A DNA stretch of 64,000 nt. Source: Caulobacterales bacterium. GTDB lineage: Bacteria; Pseudomonadota; Alphaproteobacteria; Caulobacterales; Parvularculaceae. The stretch lies in NCBI GenBank assembly GCA_020638525.1, contig JACKIL010000003.1, positions 62,001 to 126,000 on the forward strand. Direction: 5' to 3'. Every line of letters starts with the position of its first letter. Position 1 is the first letter of the stretch. The position numbers and the translations under genes are program-made. Shown here piece after piece: positions 45,237 to 55,166 of the stretch. The notes beneath the pieces are model-generated. The model was given only the letters and a program-made list of their open reading frames with translations. It was not told where the DNA came from and did no database searches.

Positions 45237-46082
45237 ATGACCGAACTCGAGTTGAGCGCAGGCGAATATGAAGCTGGCGTCGCGCCCGCCCTCGGCGGCG
45301 CGCTGACCTTTCTGCGCCAAAGCGGAAGAGATTTGCTGCGCCCCGCCGCTTCTCTCGACGCCATTCGCGAAGACCCCCGGTCTGCGGCTTCTTTCGTTTG
45401 CGTTCCCTATTTCGGCCGGCTCTATGGCGGGCTCGACTTCGCAGGCCGCCACTGGGACATGGCCCCGACCGTGCCTGCCTGCGATCCGAAATCCGCTCTT
45501 CATGGCGAAGGATGGATTTCGCCATGGACGCTCGAAGATGAGTCACATGCGAGCGTCACCCTTCGCCTCGTTCACGATGGACAGGCGGAAGGGCGCTTTC
45601 CATTCGCGTATGTCGCTGAACAGCGGATTGTCCTTTCGGAGAAGGGGCTTTCGATCGTTCTTACGGTGACGAACGCAGGCGATCACCCAATGCCTGCCGC
45701 GCCGGCCCTCCACCCTTATTTTCCGCGCACGCCCGCGACGCGTCTCACTTTCTCCGCCAAAGGCTTCTGGACGCCCCCGCAAGGGAACGCGCCGGGCCAG
45801 GCAGGCCCGATTCCTCAAGCGCTCGACTTTTCGAATGGCGGCGTCCTTCCAGAAACCCCTCTCGATCACAGCTATTCGGGGTTTGGCGGAACCGTTCTGA
45901 TTGAAACGGGAACCAGCCGAACAACGCTCTCAAGCGACGCCCCCTTCCTTCATGTCTACGCGCCGAAGGGCGAAGGCTTTTTCTGCCTGGAGCCGCTCAC
46001 CGGACTTCCCGGCGCCAGAGAACTCCCAATTCTGGCGAAGGGCGATACCGCGCGGATACAATTGAACATCGCCGCCGCCTAA
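45237..46082 (+). CDS. Aldose 1-epimerase family protein
   Basis: 281 residues, a beta-sandwich galactose-mutarotase fold. The catalytic His candidates lie in ALHGEGWISPW and ALHPYFP, and the Glu in FFCLEPLTGLPG. These enzymes interconvert sugar anomers. The sequence resembles the generic family without pointing to a given sugar. A GGGG ribosome binding site lies just before the start. Confidence 0.88.
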   Translation: MTELELSAGEYEAGVAPALGGALTFLRQSGRDLLRPAASLDAIREDPRSAASFVCVPYFGRLYGGLDFAGRHWDMAPTVPACDPKSALHGEGWISPWTLEDESHASVTLRLVHDGQAEGRFPFAYVAEQRIVLSEKGLSIVLTVTNAGDHPMPAAPALHPYFPRTPATRLTFSAKGFWTPPQGNAPGQAGPIPQALDFSNGGVLPETPLDHSYSGFGGTVLIETGTSRTTLSSDAPFLHVYAPKGEGFFCLEPLTGLPGARELPILAKGDTARIQLNIAAA

Positions 46083-46123
46083 AGCCTAACGCGCCATTAA
46101 CGCGCTCGGTCTAGGCTCGCGCC

Positions 46124-47335
46124 ATGCTGCAGGCCATCAAATCCGGCGACTGGATCGACGCCGCGCGCATCTTGCGCGTGGCGCGCGTCACGCTTTTGTT
46201 CTCGGTGCTGATCATTGGCGTGCTCGCCGTCACCGCTGGCGATCCGAAGGGCGCGAACGGACGGCCTGCCGGAGAAGACTTCTTCAGCTTCTGGTCCGCC
46301 GGCGCGCTCGCAACGGAAGTCTCGCCCGAAGCGGTCTATGACGCGCGCGAACATTTCAAAGCGCATCAGCGCCTACTCGCAGAAGAAAATCCGCCCTTCT
46401 ATCCCTACTTCTTTCCGCCCTTCTTCTTTTTCGTCACCATCATCCTCGCAATGCTCCCGCTCAAGACGGCGTGGGTCGCGTGGATGGCGGCGACGCTTCC
46501 GATTTATCTCTGGGCCGCGCGCATCTCATTCCCGATGAGAGGATGGCTGCTGCTCGCGCTCGCCTACCCGGCGGTGTTCGTTAACTTCGCACATGGACAG
46601 AACGGATTCCTCATCGCCGGCCTTCTCGCAGGCGGCGTTTTGATGCTCGACAAACGCCCACTGCTGGCGGGCGTTCTTTTCGGCCTGCTGACGCTGAAAC
46701 CTCATTTCGGCCTTCTCATTCCGATCGTCCTTCTTGCGACAGGGCGTTGGCGAACGATCGCAGCCGCATGCGCGACTACGCTCCTTCTGTGCGGCGCGGC
46801 GACGCTCGCCTTCGGCGCCGATATCTGGCCCGCCTTCTTCAAGAACGCCGCTTTCGCCCGCACCGCCTATCTCGCCGATGGCGGCGGCGGCTGGGCGAAA
46901 CTCCAAAGCCTCTATTCAGCGTTGCGCGCGCTCGGCGCGCCGGAAGCGCCCGCCATGGCCGCGCAGGCGGCGCTTGGATTGGGAATCGCGGCATCCATGG
47001 TCTGGCTCTGGCGCAGCACAGCGCCGTTCGCCTTAAAGAGCGCAGGCCTCATCACCGCTGCCCTTCTCGCAACGCCTTATGTCTACGACTACGATTTCAT
47101 GGCGCTCGCGCCTGCGCTCGGGCTCCTCGCATCCGAAGGTCTCAAGGACGGTTTCCGCCCCTATGAAAAGACAGGGCTCGCCTTCGCTTTTCTTGCGCCG
47201 CTGGTGGCCCGCACCCTCGGCGCGGCGACGCTCATCCCGATAGGATTTCTCGCCCTCGCCGCGGTTTTCGCGCTCACTATGGCCCGCGCCTTGAGCGCCG
47301 TCGGGGCGCGCGCTGAAGAGCCCTGCGCCGCCTGA
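46124..47335 (+). CDS. GT87 (DUF2029)-type polyprenol-phosphate-mannose-dependent glycosyltransferase-like membrane protein
   Basis: 403 residues with about ten hydrophobic segments. The first periplasmic loop holds GEDFFSFWSAGAL and YPYFFPPFFF, the family's acidic pair and aromatic motif; ATPYVYDYDFM is a later conserved segment. GT-C enzymes of this type move a sugar from a lipid carrier to a cell-envelope acceptor. The acceptor is unknown. It follows the aldose epimerase gene by 41 bases in the same direction. Confidence 0.8.
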   Translation: MLQAIKSGDWIDAARILRVARVTLLFSVLIIGVLAVTAGDPKGANGRPAGEDFFSFWSAGALATEVSPEAVYDAREHFKAHQRLLAEENPPFYPYFFPPFFFFVTIILAMLPLKTAWVAWMAATLPIYLWAARISFPMRGWLLLALAYPAVFVNFAHGQNGFLIAGLLAGGVLMLDKRPLLAGVLFGLLTLKPHFGLLIPIVLLATGRWRTIAAACATTLLLCGAATLAFGADIWPAFFKNAAFARTAYLADGGGGWAKLQSLYSALRALGAPEAPAMAAQAALGLGIAASMVWLWRSTAPFALKSAGLITAALLATPYVYDYDFMALAPALGLLASEGLKDGFRPYEKTGLAFAFLAPLVARTLGAATLIPIGFLALAAVFALTMARALSAVGARAEEPCAA

Positions 47336-47411
47336 CCCCGCTGCTGCATGGCCGCCTGTCGCTTCGCCCTCCCCGCAGCTATGCTGGCGCGAGGATGAAG
47401 GAGAGCCCGCA

Positions 47412-48248
47412 ATGGCCTATACATGCTTTACCGTCGATATCGCCGACCATATCGCGCATATCCGCTTTAACCGGCCGGACAAAGCGAACTCGATGATCCC
47501 GGAGTTCTGGCGAGAACTTCCCGAAGCGGTCAACGACATCTCGGACAACGCCTGGGCCCGCGTCATCGTCCTTTCCTCCGAGGGCAAACATTTCAGCTCC
47601 GGCATGGACATCTCGGTCTTCATGCAAGGCGGTCTCGATCCGGATGAGAGCAATCGCGAACTCGATGCAGAGCTCTTCACGCACAAGGTGAAAGCGCTGC
47701 AGAACACATTTTCAGCGCTTGAGAACGCTCGCCAGCCCGTGCTCGCCGCCATTCAGGGTGGCGCGATCGGCGCCGGCGTCGATCTCGTCACCGCCTGCGA
47801 CTGTCGATATGCGAGCGAAGACGCCTTCTTCTGCATTCAGGAGACCGCAGTCGGCATGACCGCGGATGTCGGCACCTTCCCGCGTCTCGCGCGGCTCATC
47901 CCCGAAGGCTGGGCGAGGCAGATGTCGTATACGGCCGAACGCCTCCCCGCGTCGAAAGCGAAAGAGATCGGTCTCGTCAACGAGGTCTTCGCCTCGCATG
48001 AAGCGCTCCTCGCCGGCGTCATGGAGATCGCCGGGAAGATCGCCGTCCACTCGCCGCTCGCCGTGACTGGCTGCAAGGCGATGATCAACTATTCGCGCGA
48101 TCATTCCACCGCCGACGCACTCAACTATATCGGCGTCTGGAACGCCGGCATGCTGCGCGCTGACGACATCAAGGAGAGCTTCATCGCCAAGATGGAGAAA
48201 CGCGCGCCGAAATTCGCCGATCTGAAGAAGATCAAGAAATCGCTCTAG
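47412..48248 (+). CDS. Crotonase-family enzyme (enoyl-CoA hydratase/dienoyl-CoA isomerase type)
   Basis: 278 residues. An oxyanion-hole motif is visible in SSEGKHFSSGMDISVF and AAIQGGAIGAGVDLVTACD. The active-site segment FCIQETAVGMTADVGTFPRL carries Glu and Asp as in ECH1-type delta(3,5)-delta(2,4)-dienoyl-CoA isomerases. It probably handles unsaturated fatty acids in beta-oxidation. GGAG lies before the ATG. Confidence 0.88.
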   Translation: MAYTCFTVDIADHIAHIRFNRPDKANSMIPEFWRELPEAVNDISDNAWARVIVLSSEGKHFSSGMDISVFMQGGLDPDESNRELDAELFTHKVKALQNTFSALENARQPVLAAIQGGAIGAGVDLVTACDCRYASEDAFFCIQETAVGMTADVGTFPRLARLIPEGWARQMSYTAERLPASKAKEIGLVNEVFASHEALLAGVMEIAGKIAVHSPLAVTGCKAMINYSRDHSTADALNYIGVWNAGMLRADDIKESFIAKMEKRAPKFADLKKIKKSL

Positions 48249-48464
48249 CTGGCCCTTTCGGAGCACGGCGCTGAGACGGCGATTGGACGGGATCGCCGGC
48301 TATCTGCCCGGCCCGGCTCCAATTTTCGGCCTCCGCTGCGACGACAGGCCCCTTTCCACGCGGGCGAGCGCTGCTATATTCCCGGCTCACATCTCTGCGC
48401 CCGGACAAGATCTCTGTTTGGGACGCTTCCCATTTGAACCTTCTGGGCACGAAAGCGGCGACGC

Positions 48465-49310
48465 ATGGTTGAGCTTACCCTTCCGAAGAACTCGAAGATG
48501 ACCGGCAAGGGGAAGGCCTTCACCGCGGCCAAGAAGGATGGCGGCCAGTACCGCACGTTCAAGATCTATCGCTACGATCCGGATGGCGGCGAGAACCCGC
48601 GCGTCGACAGCTATGAAGTCGAGATGACTGGCGTGTCGATGGTTCTCGACGCGCTCATCAAGATCAAGAACGAGATGGACCCGACGCTGACGTTCCGGCG
48701 CTCCTGCCGCGAAGGCGTATGCGGATCATGTTCGATGAACATCAACGGCGCCAACACGCTCGCCTGCACCAAGGGCATGCATGAACTCGGCTCCGGCGAC
48801 GTGACCGTCTATCCGCTGCCCCACCAGCCGGTCGTGAAAGACCTCGTGACGGACCTCACGAACTTCTACAAGCAGCACGCTTATATCCAGCCTTTCCTGC
48901 AAGCTGACGCCAGCGAGCGCGAGAAGGAATTCCTTCAGTCGCCGGAAGCGCGCGCCAAGCTCGACGGCCTTTACGAGTGCATTCTCTGCGCGTCCTGCTC
49001 GACCTCCTGCCCGTCCTATTGGTGGAACGGCGACAAGCCGGACGGCGAAGAATATCTCGGGCCAGCGGCGCTGCTGCAGGCCTATCGCTGGCTCAGCGAC
49101 AGCCGCGACGAGAAAACCAACGAACGCCTCGACAAGCTTGAAGACGAATTCAAGCTATATCGTTGCCACACGATCATGAACTGCGCACAGGTCTGTCCAA
49201 AAGGCCTAAACCCGGCGAAAGCGATCGCCGAAATCAAGAAGATGATGGTGAACCGTCCGGCGAAAGGCGAAAGCCCCGCCGCCCACAAAGCCGCGCCTGC
49301 CAAGGCCTGA
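48465..49310 (+). CDS. sdhB: Succinate dehydrogenase iron-sulfur subunit
   Basis: 281 residues. [2Fe-2S] ligands C81, C86, C89 and C101 (CREGVCGSCS..LAC), and cysteine clusters CILCASCSTSCP and CHTIMNCAQVCPKG for the [4Fe-4S] and [3Fe-4S] centres. It passes electrons from SdhA to quinone. A basic N-terminal extension of about 25 residues is longer than usual, and the C-terminus has an Ala/Lys tail. No sdhA, sdhC or sdhD is adjacent; upstream is a crotonase gene. Confidence 0.96.
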   Translation: MVELTLPKNSKMTGKGKAFTAAKKDGGQYRTFKIYRYDPDGGENPRVDSYEVEMTGVSMVLDALIKIKNEMDPTLTFRRSCREGVCGSCSMNINGANTLACTKGMHELGSGDVTVYPLPHQPVVKDLVTDLTNFYKQHAYIQPFLQADASEREKEFLQSPEARAKLDGLYECILCASCSTSCPSYWWNGDKPDGEEYLGPAALLQAYRWLSDSRDEKTNERLDKLEDEFKLYRCHTIMNCAQVCPKGLNPAKAIAEIKKMMVNRPAKGESPAAHKAAPAKA

Positions 49311-49347
49311 CACCATCAGCGTAGCTCCATAGCCGCAGGCGGCGCCT

Positions 49348-49403
49348 GCACGCCTCGCCGATGATAGGCGTGCGTCCCTTTCACGCCCGGTGAAAACCGG
49401 GCG
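49348..49403 (+). promoter_or_regulatory. Structured 5' leader of the SulP gene (sul1-like candidate)
   Basis: Two stem-loops precede the SulP ATG: GCACGCCT (49348-49355) pairs with AGGCGTGC (49366-49373), and CGCCCGGT (49384-49391) pairs with ACCGGGCG (49396-49403) closed by a GAAA tetraloop. The second stem ends at the GGGAG ribosome binding site. A third hairpin (GCAGGC/GCCTGC, 49335-49349) shares bases with the first. From memory, a 'sul1' RNA motif with stable tetraloops occurs upstream of sulfate transporter genes in alphaproteobacteria; whether this is a member needs a covariance search. Confidence 0.5.
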
Positions 49404-49413
49404 GGAGCCCGTC

Positions 49414-51132
49414 ATGACAAATCCTGCGGCGTCATCGCCGTCCCGCCCTTCGGCGGTCAAAACCTATATTGAGCTGTTCACGCCGAAACTCGTGACCATT
49501 CTGCGCGAGGGCTACCGATTCAAGGAATTTCGCGCGGACGCTCTCGCAGGCGTCACCGTGGCGATCGTCGCGCTACCGCTTTCGATGGCGATCGCCATCG
49601 CGTCGGGCGTCGAGCCGGCGCGCGGTCTTTATGCGGCGATCATCGGCGGCTTCCTCGTATCGGCGCTCGGCGGCAGCCGGTTCCAGATCGGCGGACCGGC
49701 CGGCGCCTTCATCATCCTCGTGGCGGCGACAGTACAGAAGCACGGCGTCGACGGCTTGCTGCTCGCGACGTTCATCTCAGGGTTCTTTCTCGCTGCGGCG
49801 GGATTCCTGCGGCTCGGCACCTATGTGCAGCTCATTCCCTATCCCGTGACGGTTGGCTTCACGGCGGGGATCGCCATCGTCATCTTCACAAGTCAGATCG
49901 CCGATCTCTTCGGGCTGACCATGGAAGGGGGCGGCGGTCATGGCATCGTCTCCACATTGGAGGCCGCCGTCGCGAGCGCGCCCAGCGCGAACCCTTATGC
50001 GATCGCCGTTTCTCTCGGAACGATCGTCACCATCCTGACCCTACGACGGTTTGCGCCGCGCCTTCCGGTCATCCTCATCGCCGTTACAGGCGCGGGCGTC
50101 GTCGCCGCTCTCTTCAATCTTCCGGTCGAGACGATCGGCTCGCGCTTCGGCGGCATCCCGAACGGGCTTCCGCCGCCTTCACTTCCGCCGATCAGCCTTG
50201 CGAAGATTTCAGCGGTTCTCCCCGACGCCTTCTCCTTCGCCCTGCTCGGCTCCATCGAGTCATTGCTGTCGGCGACTGTCGCCGATGCGATGACGGGCCG
50301 GCGTCATCGTTCGAATTGCGAACTCGCCGCGCAGGGCGTTGCGAACATCGCATCGTCGATTTTTGGCGGTCTCGTCGTTACGGGCACGATCGCGCGGACA
50401 GCGACGAATGTGCGCGCCGGCGCGCACGGCCCAGTCTCGGGCATGCTGCATTCTGTCTTCGTGCTGGCTTTCATGATCATTGCCGCGCCGCTCGCTTCCT
50501 ATGCGCCGCTCGCAGCGCTCGCCGGCGTGCTCGCCGTCGTCGCCTGGGACATGGTCGAACGGCACGCCATGGCGAGCCTGATGCGTTCTTCAATGTCGGA
50601 CGCCGCCGCGCTCTCGGCGACCTTCCTGCTCACTGTCTTCCAGGGCCTCACTCAGGCGATCGTCGCTGGCGTCGCCATTGGCGCGCTCTCCTTCATTCAG
50701 CGCATGGCGGATTCCGCGGCGCTCAGCAGCCATGGCCCGCTCCTCCAGCCTGACATGCCAGACGCCCCAGCCGGAGAACGGACTGCCTATGAGGCGGCGG
50801 CCGGCGAACGGGGCGTTGCGGTCTACCGGCTTTCCGGCGCGATCTTCTTCGGATCGGCGGCAAGCCTTGGCGCGGCGCTCGACCGCGTTCTCTCCGGCCA
50901 GCACACGCTCATTCTCGATTTTTCGGGAGCAGCGCTTGTCGACTCGAGCGGCGCCAACGCCATCTCCGGCTTCATCCGTAAAGCGGAGCGACGCGGCGTG
51001 AATGTCGTCATTTCCGGCGCATCGCCTGACGTCAGGCGCGCGCTCGTCAGTGGCGGCCTCAAGGCGCCGCGCGTGCGTTATGAAGTCGATCTCGATGAGG
51101 CGCTATCAACCGCGAAGACCGGCGCGGCCTAA
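49414..51132 (+). CDS. SulP family anion (sulfate) transporter with STAS domain
   Basis: 572 residues from the ATG at 49414, preceded by GGGAG; a GTG at 49390 would begin inside the hairpin. About twelve to fourteen hydrophobic segments and a C-terminal STAS domain (about 450-560) with LDFSGAALVDSSGAN. SulP proteins exchange or cotransport sulfate, bicarbonate or other anions. The following gene on the opposite strand encodes a sulfotransferase-like protein, and the stop codons overlap by four bases. Confidence 0.93.
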   Translation: MTNPAASSPSRPSAVKTYIELFTPKLVTILREGYRFKEFRADALAGVTVAIVALPLSMAIAIASGVEPARGLYAAIIGGFLVSALGGSRFQIGGPAGAFIILVAATVQKHGVDGLLLATFISGFFLAAAGFLRLGTYVQLIPYPVTVGFTAGIAIVIFTSQIADLFGLTMEGGGGHGIVSTLEAAVASAPSANPYAIAVSLGTIVTILTLRRFAPRLPVILIAVTGAGVVAALFNLPVETIGSRFGGIPNGLPPPSLPPISLAKISAVLPDAFSFALLGSIESLLSATVADAMTGRRHRSNCELAAQGVANIASSIFGGLVVTGTIARTATNVRAGAHGPVSGMLHSVFVLAFMIIAAPLASYAPLAALAGVLAVVAWDMVERHAMASLMRSSMSDAAALSATFLLTVFQGLTQAIVAGVAIGALSFIQRMADSAALSSHGPLLQPDMPDAPAGERTAYEAAAGERGVAVYRLSGAIFFGSAASLGAALDRVLSGQHTLILDFSGAALVDSSGANAISGFIRKAERRGVNVVISGASPDVRRALVSGGLKAPRVRYEVDLDEALSTAKTGAA

Positions 51133-53123
51133 GATTTCAGCGCGCCGGTTTCGAGATCGAGCCCCGCCGCTTCAAGCGCGCGCAAAAGCGGCTCGATATG
51201 CGCCGCGTAAGCCTGCGCCCGGCCGGAAAGGCTCACCGGCTCGCGCACCTGCACGGCGCTGATCGTCGAGGCGGCGGAACCCGGCTTGCCGCGTTCTGCG
51301 CAGCCCTCTTCCCAATCGAGACCGCAAAGCTCCACCAGCCTGCGCGCTTCCGCGTCAAAGTTTTCGACAAATGGCTCGTACTGGACCGTCACGAAGCGGT
51401 CGCCGAGAACGGACTCCCAATGCGCCGCGGTCTTTTCGCGAAGCGCGAGGAAGTGGGCGATATCCTCAAAGCCGCCTGTAAACGCCCAGTACTTCGTGAA
51501 TTCATGGCGATAAATTGACAGAGCCGTCTCGACCGGATTGCGCCGCACCCTGATGATCGGCGAAGCAGGAAAGAGTTGTGCGATCAATCCCACTGCGTCC
51601 GCATTGAGGAGCCCCTTGTCTGTCATGAACCGCGCACCATCGAGCGCAGGCGCCTGCGCCCAATAGGCGCCCGCGAAATGGGCTCGCTCATCTTCGCTCA
51701 AGGGGCCCGCAAACGCTCCGCGCTGCATGAATAATTCGAGCAGCGTCGCCATCGCCGGCAACTCTCCGCCGGCATGAACACCCGAATGAGCGCCGACGAC
51801 AGATTCAAGCAAGGTCGTTCCTGACCGCGGCGCACCCATGATGAAGATCGGCGTTGCGGGACTTTCGGCGGCGCCGGAAGTCGCGGCAGCGAAGTCTTCC
51901 TGATCCGAAAAGCGGTCCCAGATGGATTTAATGCGCTGTTCGGCGCCGGAGGCATCGTATTCGACGTTCTCAAGACGCCTGTTTTCGTTGGCGAACGCAT
52001 TCGCGCGAGCGTATTCCTGAAACGCTCTGTCGATGTCGCCTTTGGCGTCGTGGTGATGAGCAAGGACGAAACTCGCCATGCTCCGTTCGGCTGGCGATCT
52101 CGATGCGTCTTCGACCCTGCGCGTCAGCGCCTCAATTTCCGACTCTTTGAGCTTGCCCTTACGCAGCGCGCTCAAATGCGGATAGACGGGCAGATAATCC
52201 GGGTCGAGCAAAACCGCCTCTTCAGCAAGCGAGAGCGCCTGCTCGATATCGCCTTCCTGTAGGCGATGGAGCGATTGGGTGGAACGCAAGGCCGCGTTCG
52301 GCTTTTGTCGGTCCGCTTCCTCAAGTGCTGCACTGGCTTTTTCCGTAAGGCCCGCCCTAAGCGCGACGCTAGCGTAAGCTGTGAGGTTGGGCGGCGTGCG
52401 CCCCTCGAACTTGAGCACATTCTCAAATGCCTCCAATGAGGCGCGCAAGCGCGCGCTTTCATAAAAAGCAAGAGCGAGGTCGCGCCAGGCGGCAGCGTTC
52501 TTGGGCTGCTTGGAGAGAAGTTGCTGCGAGGTCCGTTCCAGGGTCGGCCAATCGCGATTGACGCGCGCAAAATCGAGCCGAACCTGCAAAGTCTCGGGAG
52601 CGTCTGGCTTGAGTTTGTCAGCATGCTCCAAAGCGTAGAAGGCGGCGGGATAATTACCCGCGGCGGCATGCGCCCGCGCAAGGCGCAGAGCAAGCGCCAG
52701 ATTCCCGCTGTCGAGGATGAGCGCCCGGTCGAGCGCTTCCGCAGCTTTCTCGTATTCCCGCTTCGCAATGAGACTCTCGCCGAGAATCTGCCAGGCCTTC
52801 GCAAAGTCCGGCGCGAGCCGTGTCGCCGTTTCGAGTTCTTCGATCGCACGATCGATCTGGCCTGTCGCCCGGCAGTATTCGGCGAGGTTGGCGTGATAGC
52901 CGGGGCTCTCAGGCGAGAGCTCAATCGCTTTGACGAGCGGCGCCTCAGCCTCGTCCGTACGGCGCGCGTGGAGAAGGGCCATGCCATAGACGGAAAGCGC
53001 GTCAGGATCGGCCGGGTTCTCCGCAAGGGCCGCCTCATATCGGGCGAGAGCGGTCTTGAGATCTCCCTTTCTGTGGGCCTCAAAGCCCTCGGCGAGAATG
53101 GAGTTGGCAGCAGCGTCGCTCAT
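51129..53123 (-). CDS. TPR-sulfotransferase fusion protein
   Basis: 664 residues from the ATG at 53123, chosen because AGGAAG and GGA lie upstream; a start at 53177 adds 18 residues without a binding site. The N-terminal half (to about 380) is made of tetratricopeptide repeats. The C-terminal domain begins with the PAPS-binding loop GAPRSGTTLLE, then a 3'-phosphate site in IIRVRRNPVETALSIYRH. These proteins are thought to sulfate peptides or sugars. A close paralog lies at 55167-56969, with a DUF885 gene between. Confidence 0.88.
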   Translation of the reverse strand: MSDAAANSILAEGFEAHRKGDLKTALARYEAALAENPADPDALSVYGMALLHARRTDEAEAPLVKAIELSPESPGYHANLAEYCRATGQIDRAIEELETATRLAPDFAKAWQILGESLIAKREYEKAAEALDRALILDSGNLALALRLARAHAAAGNYPAAFYALEHADKLKPDAPETLQVRLDFARVNRDWPTLERTSQQLLSKQPKNAAAWRDLALAFYESARLRASLEAFENVLKFEGRTPPNLTAYASVALRAGLTEKASAALEEADRQKPNAALRSTQSLHRLQEGDIEQALSLAEEAVLLDPDYLPVYPHLSALRKGKLKESEIEALTRRVEDASRSPAERSMASFVLAHHHDAKGDIDRAFQEYARANAFANENRRLENVEYDASGAEQRIKSIWDRFSDQEDFAAATSGAAESPATPIFIMGAPRSGTTLLESVVGAHSGVHAGGELPAMATLLELFMQRGAFAGPLSEDERAHFAGAYWAQAPALDGARFMTDKGLLNADAVGLIAQLFPASPIIRVRRNPVETALSIYRHEFTKYWAFTGGFEDIAHFLALREKTAAHWESVLGDRFVTVQYEPFVENFDAEARRLVELCGLDWEEGCAERGKPGSAASTISAVQVREPVSLSGRAQAYAAHIEPLLRALEAAGLDLETGALKS

Positions 53124-53322
53124 GATGTCCGGACTTCCTGATTGATCGGCAAGAGGATGATTTATAAGGCGTTCCATCCAAAAAGCGAATGCGCCGGGCA
53201 GCTCGCCCGCATGCAGCCCGGCCCCATACGACCGGCAGCCCGCAATTGGCGGCGGATGGTCTCGTCAATGTCAAGATAATCTGCGAAACAGGAATCTCAT
53301 GCGAAAGGCGGAGGGGCCATTC

Positions 53323-55146
53323 ATGCGCATTGTCCTAAATATTCTGCTCGGCCTTGTGGGCCTCGTTCTCATCCTGGCCGCCGGGGCCTATTTCTGGTTC
53401 TGGGCGACCCCGGTCGGCGTCAACAATTACATCAACAAGGTCACGATCGAGGCCGCGATCGATTCCCCGGAGCTGATCACCCAGCTCGGCATCATCGACA
53501 ACACCCCCCTCGACTTTCACAGCGGCAAGCTCTCCGACTACACGGAGGCGCAGGACAAGAAGTCTCTCGCCAAGCTGAAGCGCGCGCGCGCCGGGCTCGA
53601 CAAATACGGGCCGGACGGCCTCGAAGGACAGGAACTCCTCAGCTGGAAAATCACCGCTTGGTTCTTCGACGATCTCATCCGCCAGGCCGAGTTCGAATAT
53701 GGCGGCTATCGCGTCAACCAGATCTCAGGCGTCACGGTCGACCTGCCGCAGTTCCTCACCGATATTCACGTCATCAAGAACGAAAAGAGCGTCAAGCGCT
53801 ATATCTCGCGCGTCAACGAGTTCGGCCGCGTGCTGCGCGAAGTGAAGGCGCGCGTTGAAGATGACCGCGCGCACGGGGTCGTTCCGCCGGACTTCATCAT
53901 CGACAAGGCGCTGAACGGCATGCGCAACTTCATCGAGGGCGGCGCGGAAGCAAACCCCCTCGTGACGACGCTGCCCGCCAAGCTCGAGAAGATCGAGGGG
54001 CTCAGTGAAGAAGCGCGCACCGCTTATGTCGACGAAGCGAAAGAGATTGTCTCTTCGCAAGTCATCCCCGGCTATGAAGCGCTGATCGCCCTCTTCGAAG
54101 ACATGGCGAAGACGACCGACCACAACGCCGGCGTCTGGCGCATTCCGGACGGCTCGAAAATCTACGCCGCCGCGCTCAAGTCGAACACGACGACCGACAT
54201 GACCGCCGACGAAATTCACGAAATCGGCTTGTCGGAAGTCGCCCGCATTGAAGCGGAGATGGACGCGATCCTGATCCAACAGGGCCTTACCGAGGGCGAT
54301 GTTTCGACCCGCGTGAAACAGCTCATGTCCGATCCGGCGCAGATATTCCCGAATACGGATGAAGGCCGCCAGCAGATGCTCGACTATCTCGTCGAGCTGA
54401 ACACGGAGGTCATGGAGAAGGCGCCGCAATACTTCATCACGCTGCCGCCGCAGCCGCTCGAAGTTGTGCGCGTGCCGGAATATTCACAGGATTCCTCGCC
54501 CGGCGGTTACTACAATCCGCCCGCGCTCGATGGTTCGCGGCCGGGCCGCTTCTACATCAATCTCAAGAACACGGCGGACAACCCGCGCTGGACGCTGCCG
54601 ACGCTGCTCTATCACGAAGGCGCGCCGGGCCATCACTTCCAGCTCTCGACCTCGCAGATGATCAAGAACGTGCCGGTGCTGCGCAAGCTCTCGCCGTTCA
54701 ACGCATACGCCGAGGGCTGGGCGCTCTATGCAGAGCGTCTCGCGTCGAAGGACATGGGCATGTATGCGGATTATCCGCTCGGCGATCTCGGCCGTCTGCA
54801 GGCGGAAATGTTCCGCGCCGTGCGCCTTGTCGTCGACACCGGCATGCACGCCAAACACTGGTCTCGCGAGGAAGCGATTGAGTACATGGTCTCGAAGACG
54901 GGCATGACCGAGGAAGAAGTCACCCGCGAAATCGAGCGTTACGTCGTGTGGCCGGGTCAGGCGACAGCCTATAAAACCGGCCAGCTCGCCATTCTTGCGA
55001 TGCGCGACCGCGCCGAAAAGGAGCTTGGCGACAAGTTCGATCTGCGCGAATTCCACGAGGTCGTTCTGATGAACGGCGCAATGCCGCTCGGCATTCTCGA
55101 TGAAACGGTCGACAACTGGATCGCAGAAGAAAAAACGAGCCAGTAA
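53323..55146 (+). CDS. DUF885 family protein, putative zinc metallopeptidase
   Basis: 607 residues from the ATG at 53323, with GGAGGGG seven bases upstream; an earlier ATG at 53299 has a weaker site. One N-terminal membrane anchor (about 4-26) places the rest outside the cytoplasm. The zinc-site motif HEGAPGHHFQ and the downstream AEGWALYAE, with a Glu, are characteristic of the family. Members are suspected peptidases. It lies between two TPR-sulfotransferases, transcribed in the opposite direction to both. Confidence 0.88.
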   Translation: MRIVLNILLGLVGLVLILAAGAYFWFWATPVGVNNYINKVTIEAAIDSPELITQLGIIDNTPLDFHSGKLSDYTEAQDKKSLAKLKRARAGLDKYGPDGLEGQELLSWKITAWFFDDLIRQAEFEYGGYRVNQISGVTVDLPQFLTDIHVIKNEKSVKRYISRVNEFGRVLREVKARVEDDRAHGVVPPDFIIDKALNGMRNFIEGGAEANPLVTTLPAKLEKIEGLSEEARTAYVDEAKEIVSSQVIPGYEALIALFEDMAKTTDHNAGVWRIPDGSKIYAAALKSNTTTDMTADEIHEIGLSEVARIEAEMDAILIQQGLTEGDVSTRVKQLMSDPAQIFPNTDEGRQQMLDYLVELNTEVMEKAPQYFITLPPQPLEVVRVPEYSQDSSPGGYYNPPALDGSRPGRFYINLKNTADNPRWTLPTLLYHEGAPGHHFQLSTSQMIKNVPVLRKLSPFNAYAEGWALYAERLASKDMGMYADYPLGDLGRLQAEMFRAVRLVVDTGMHAKHWSREEAIEYMVSKTGMTEEEVTREIERYVVWPGQATAYKTGQLAILAMRDRAEKELGDKFDLREFHEVVLMNGAMPLGILDETVDNWIAEEKTSQ

Positions 55147-55166
55147 GGCGATTCCCGGCGTCGGCT

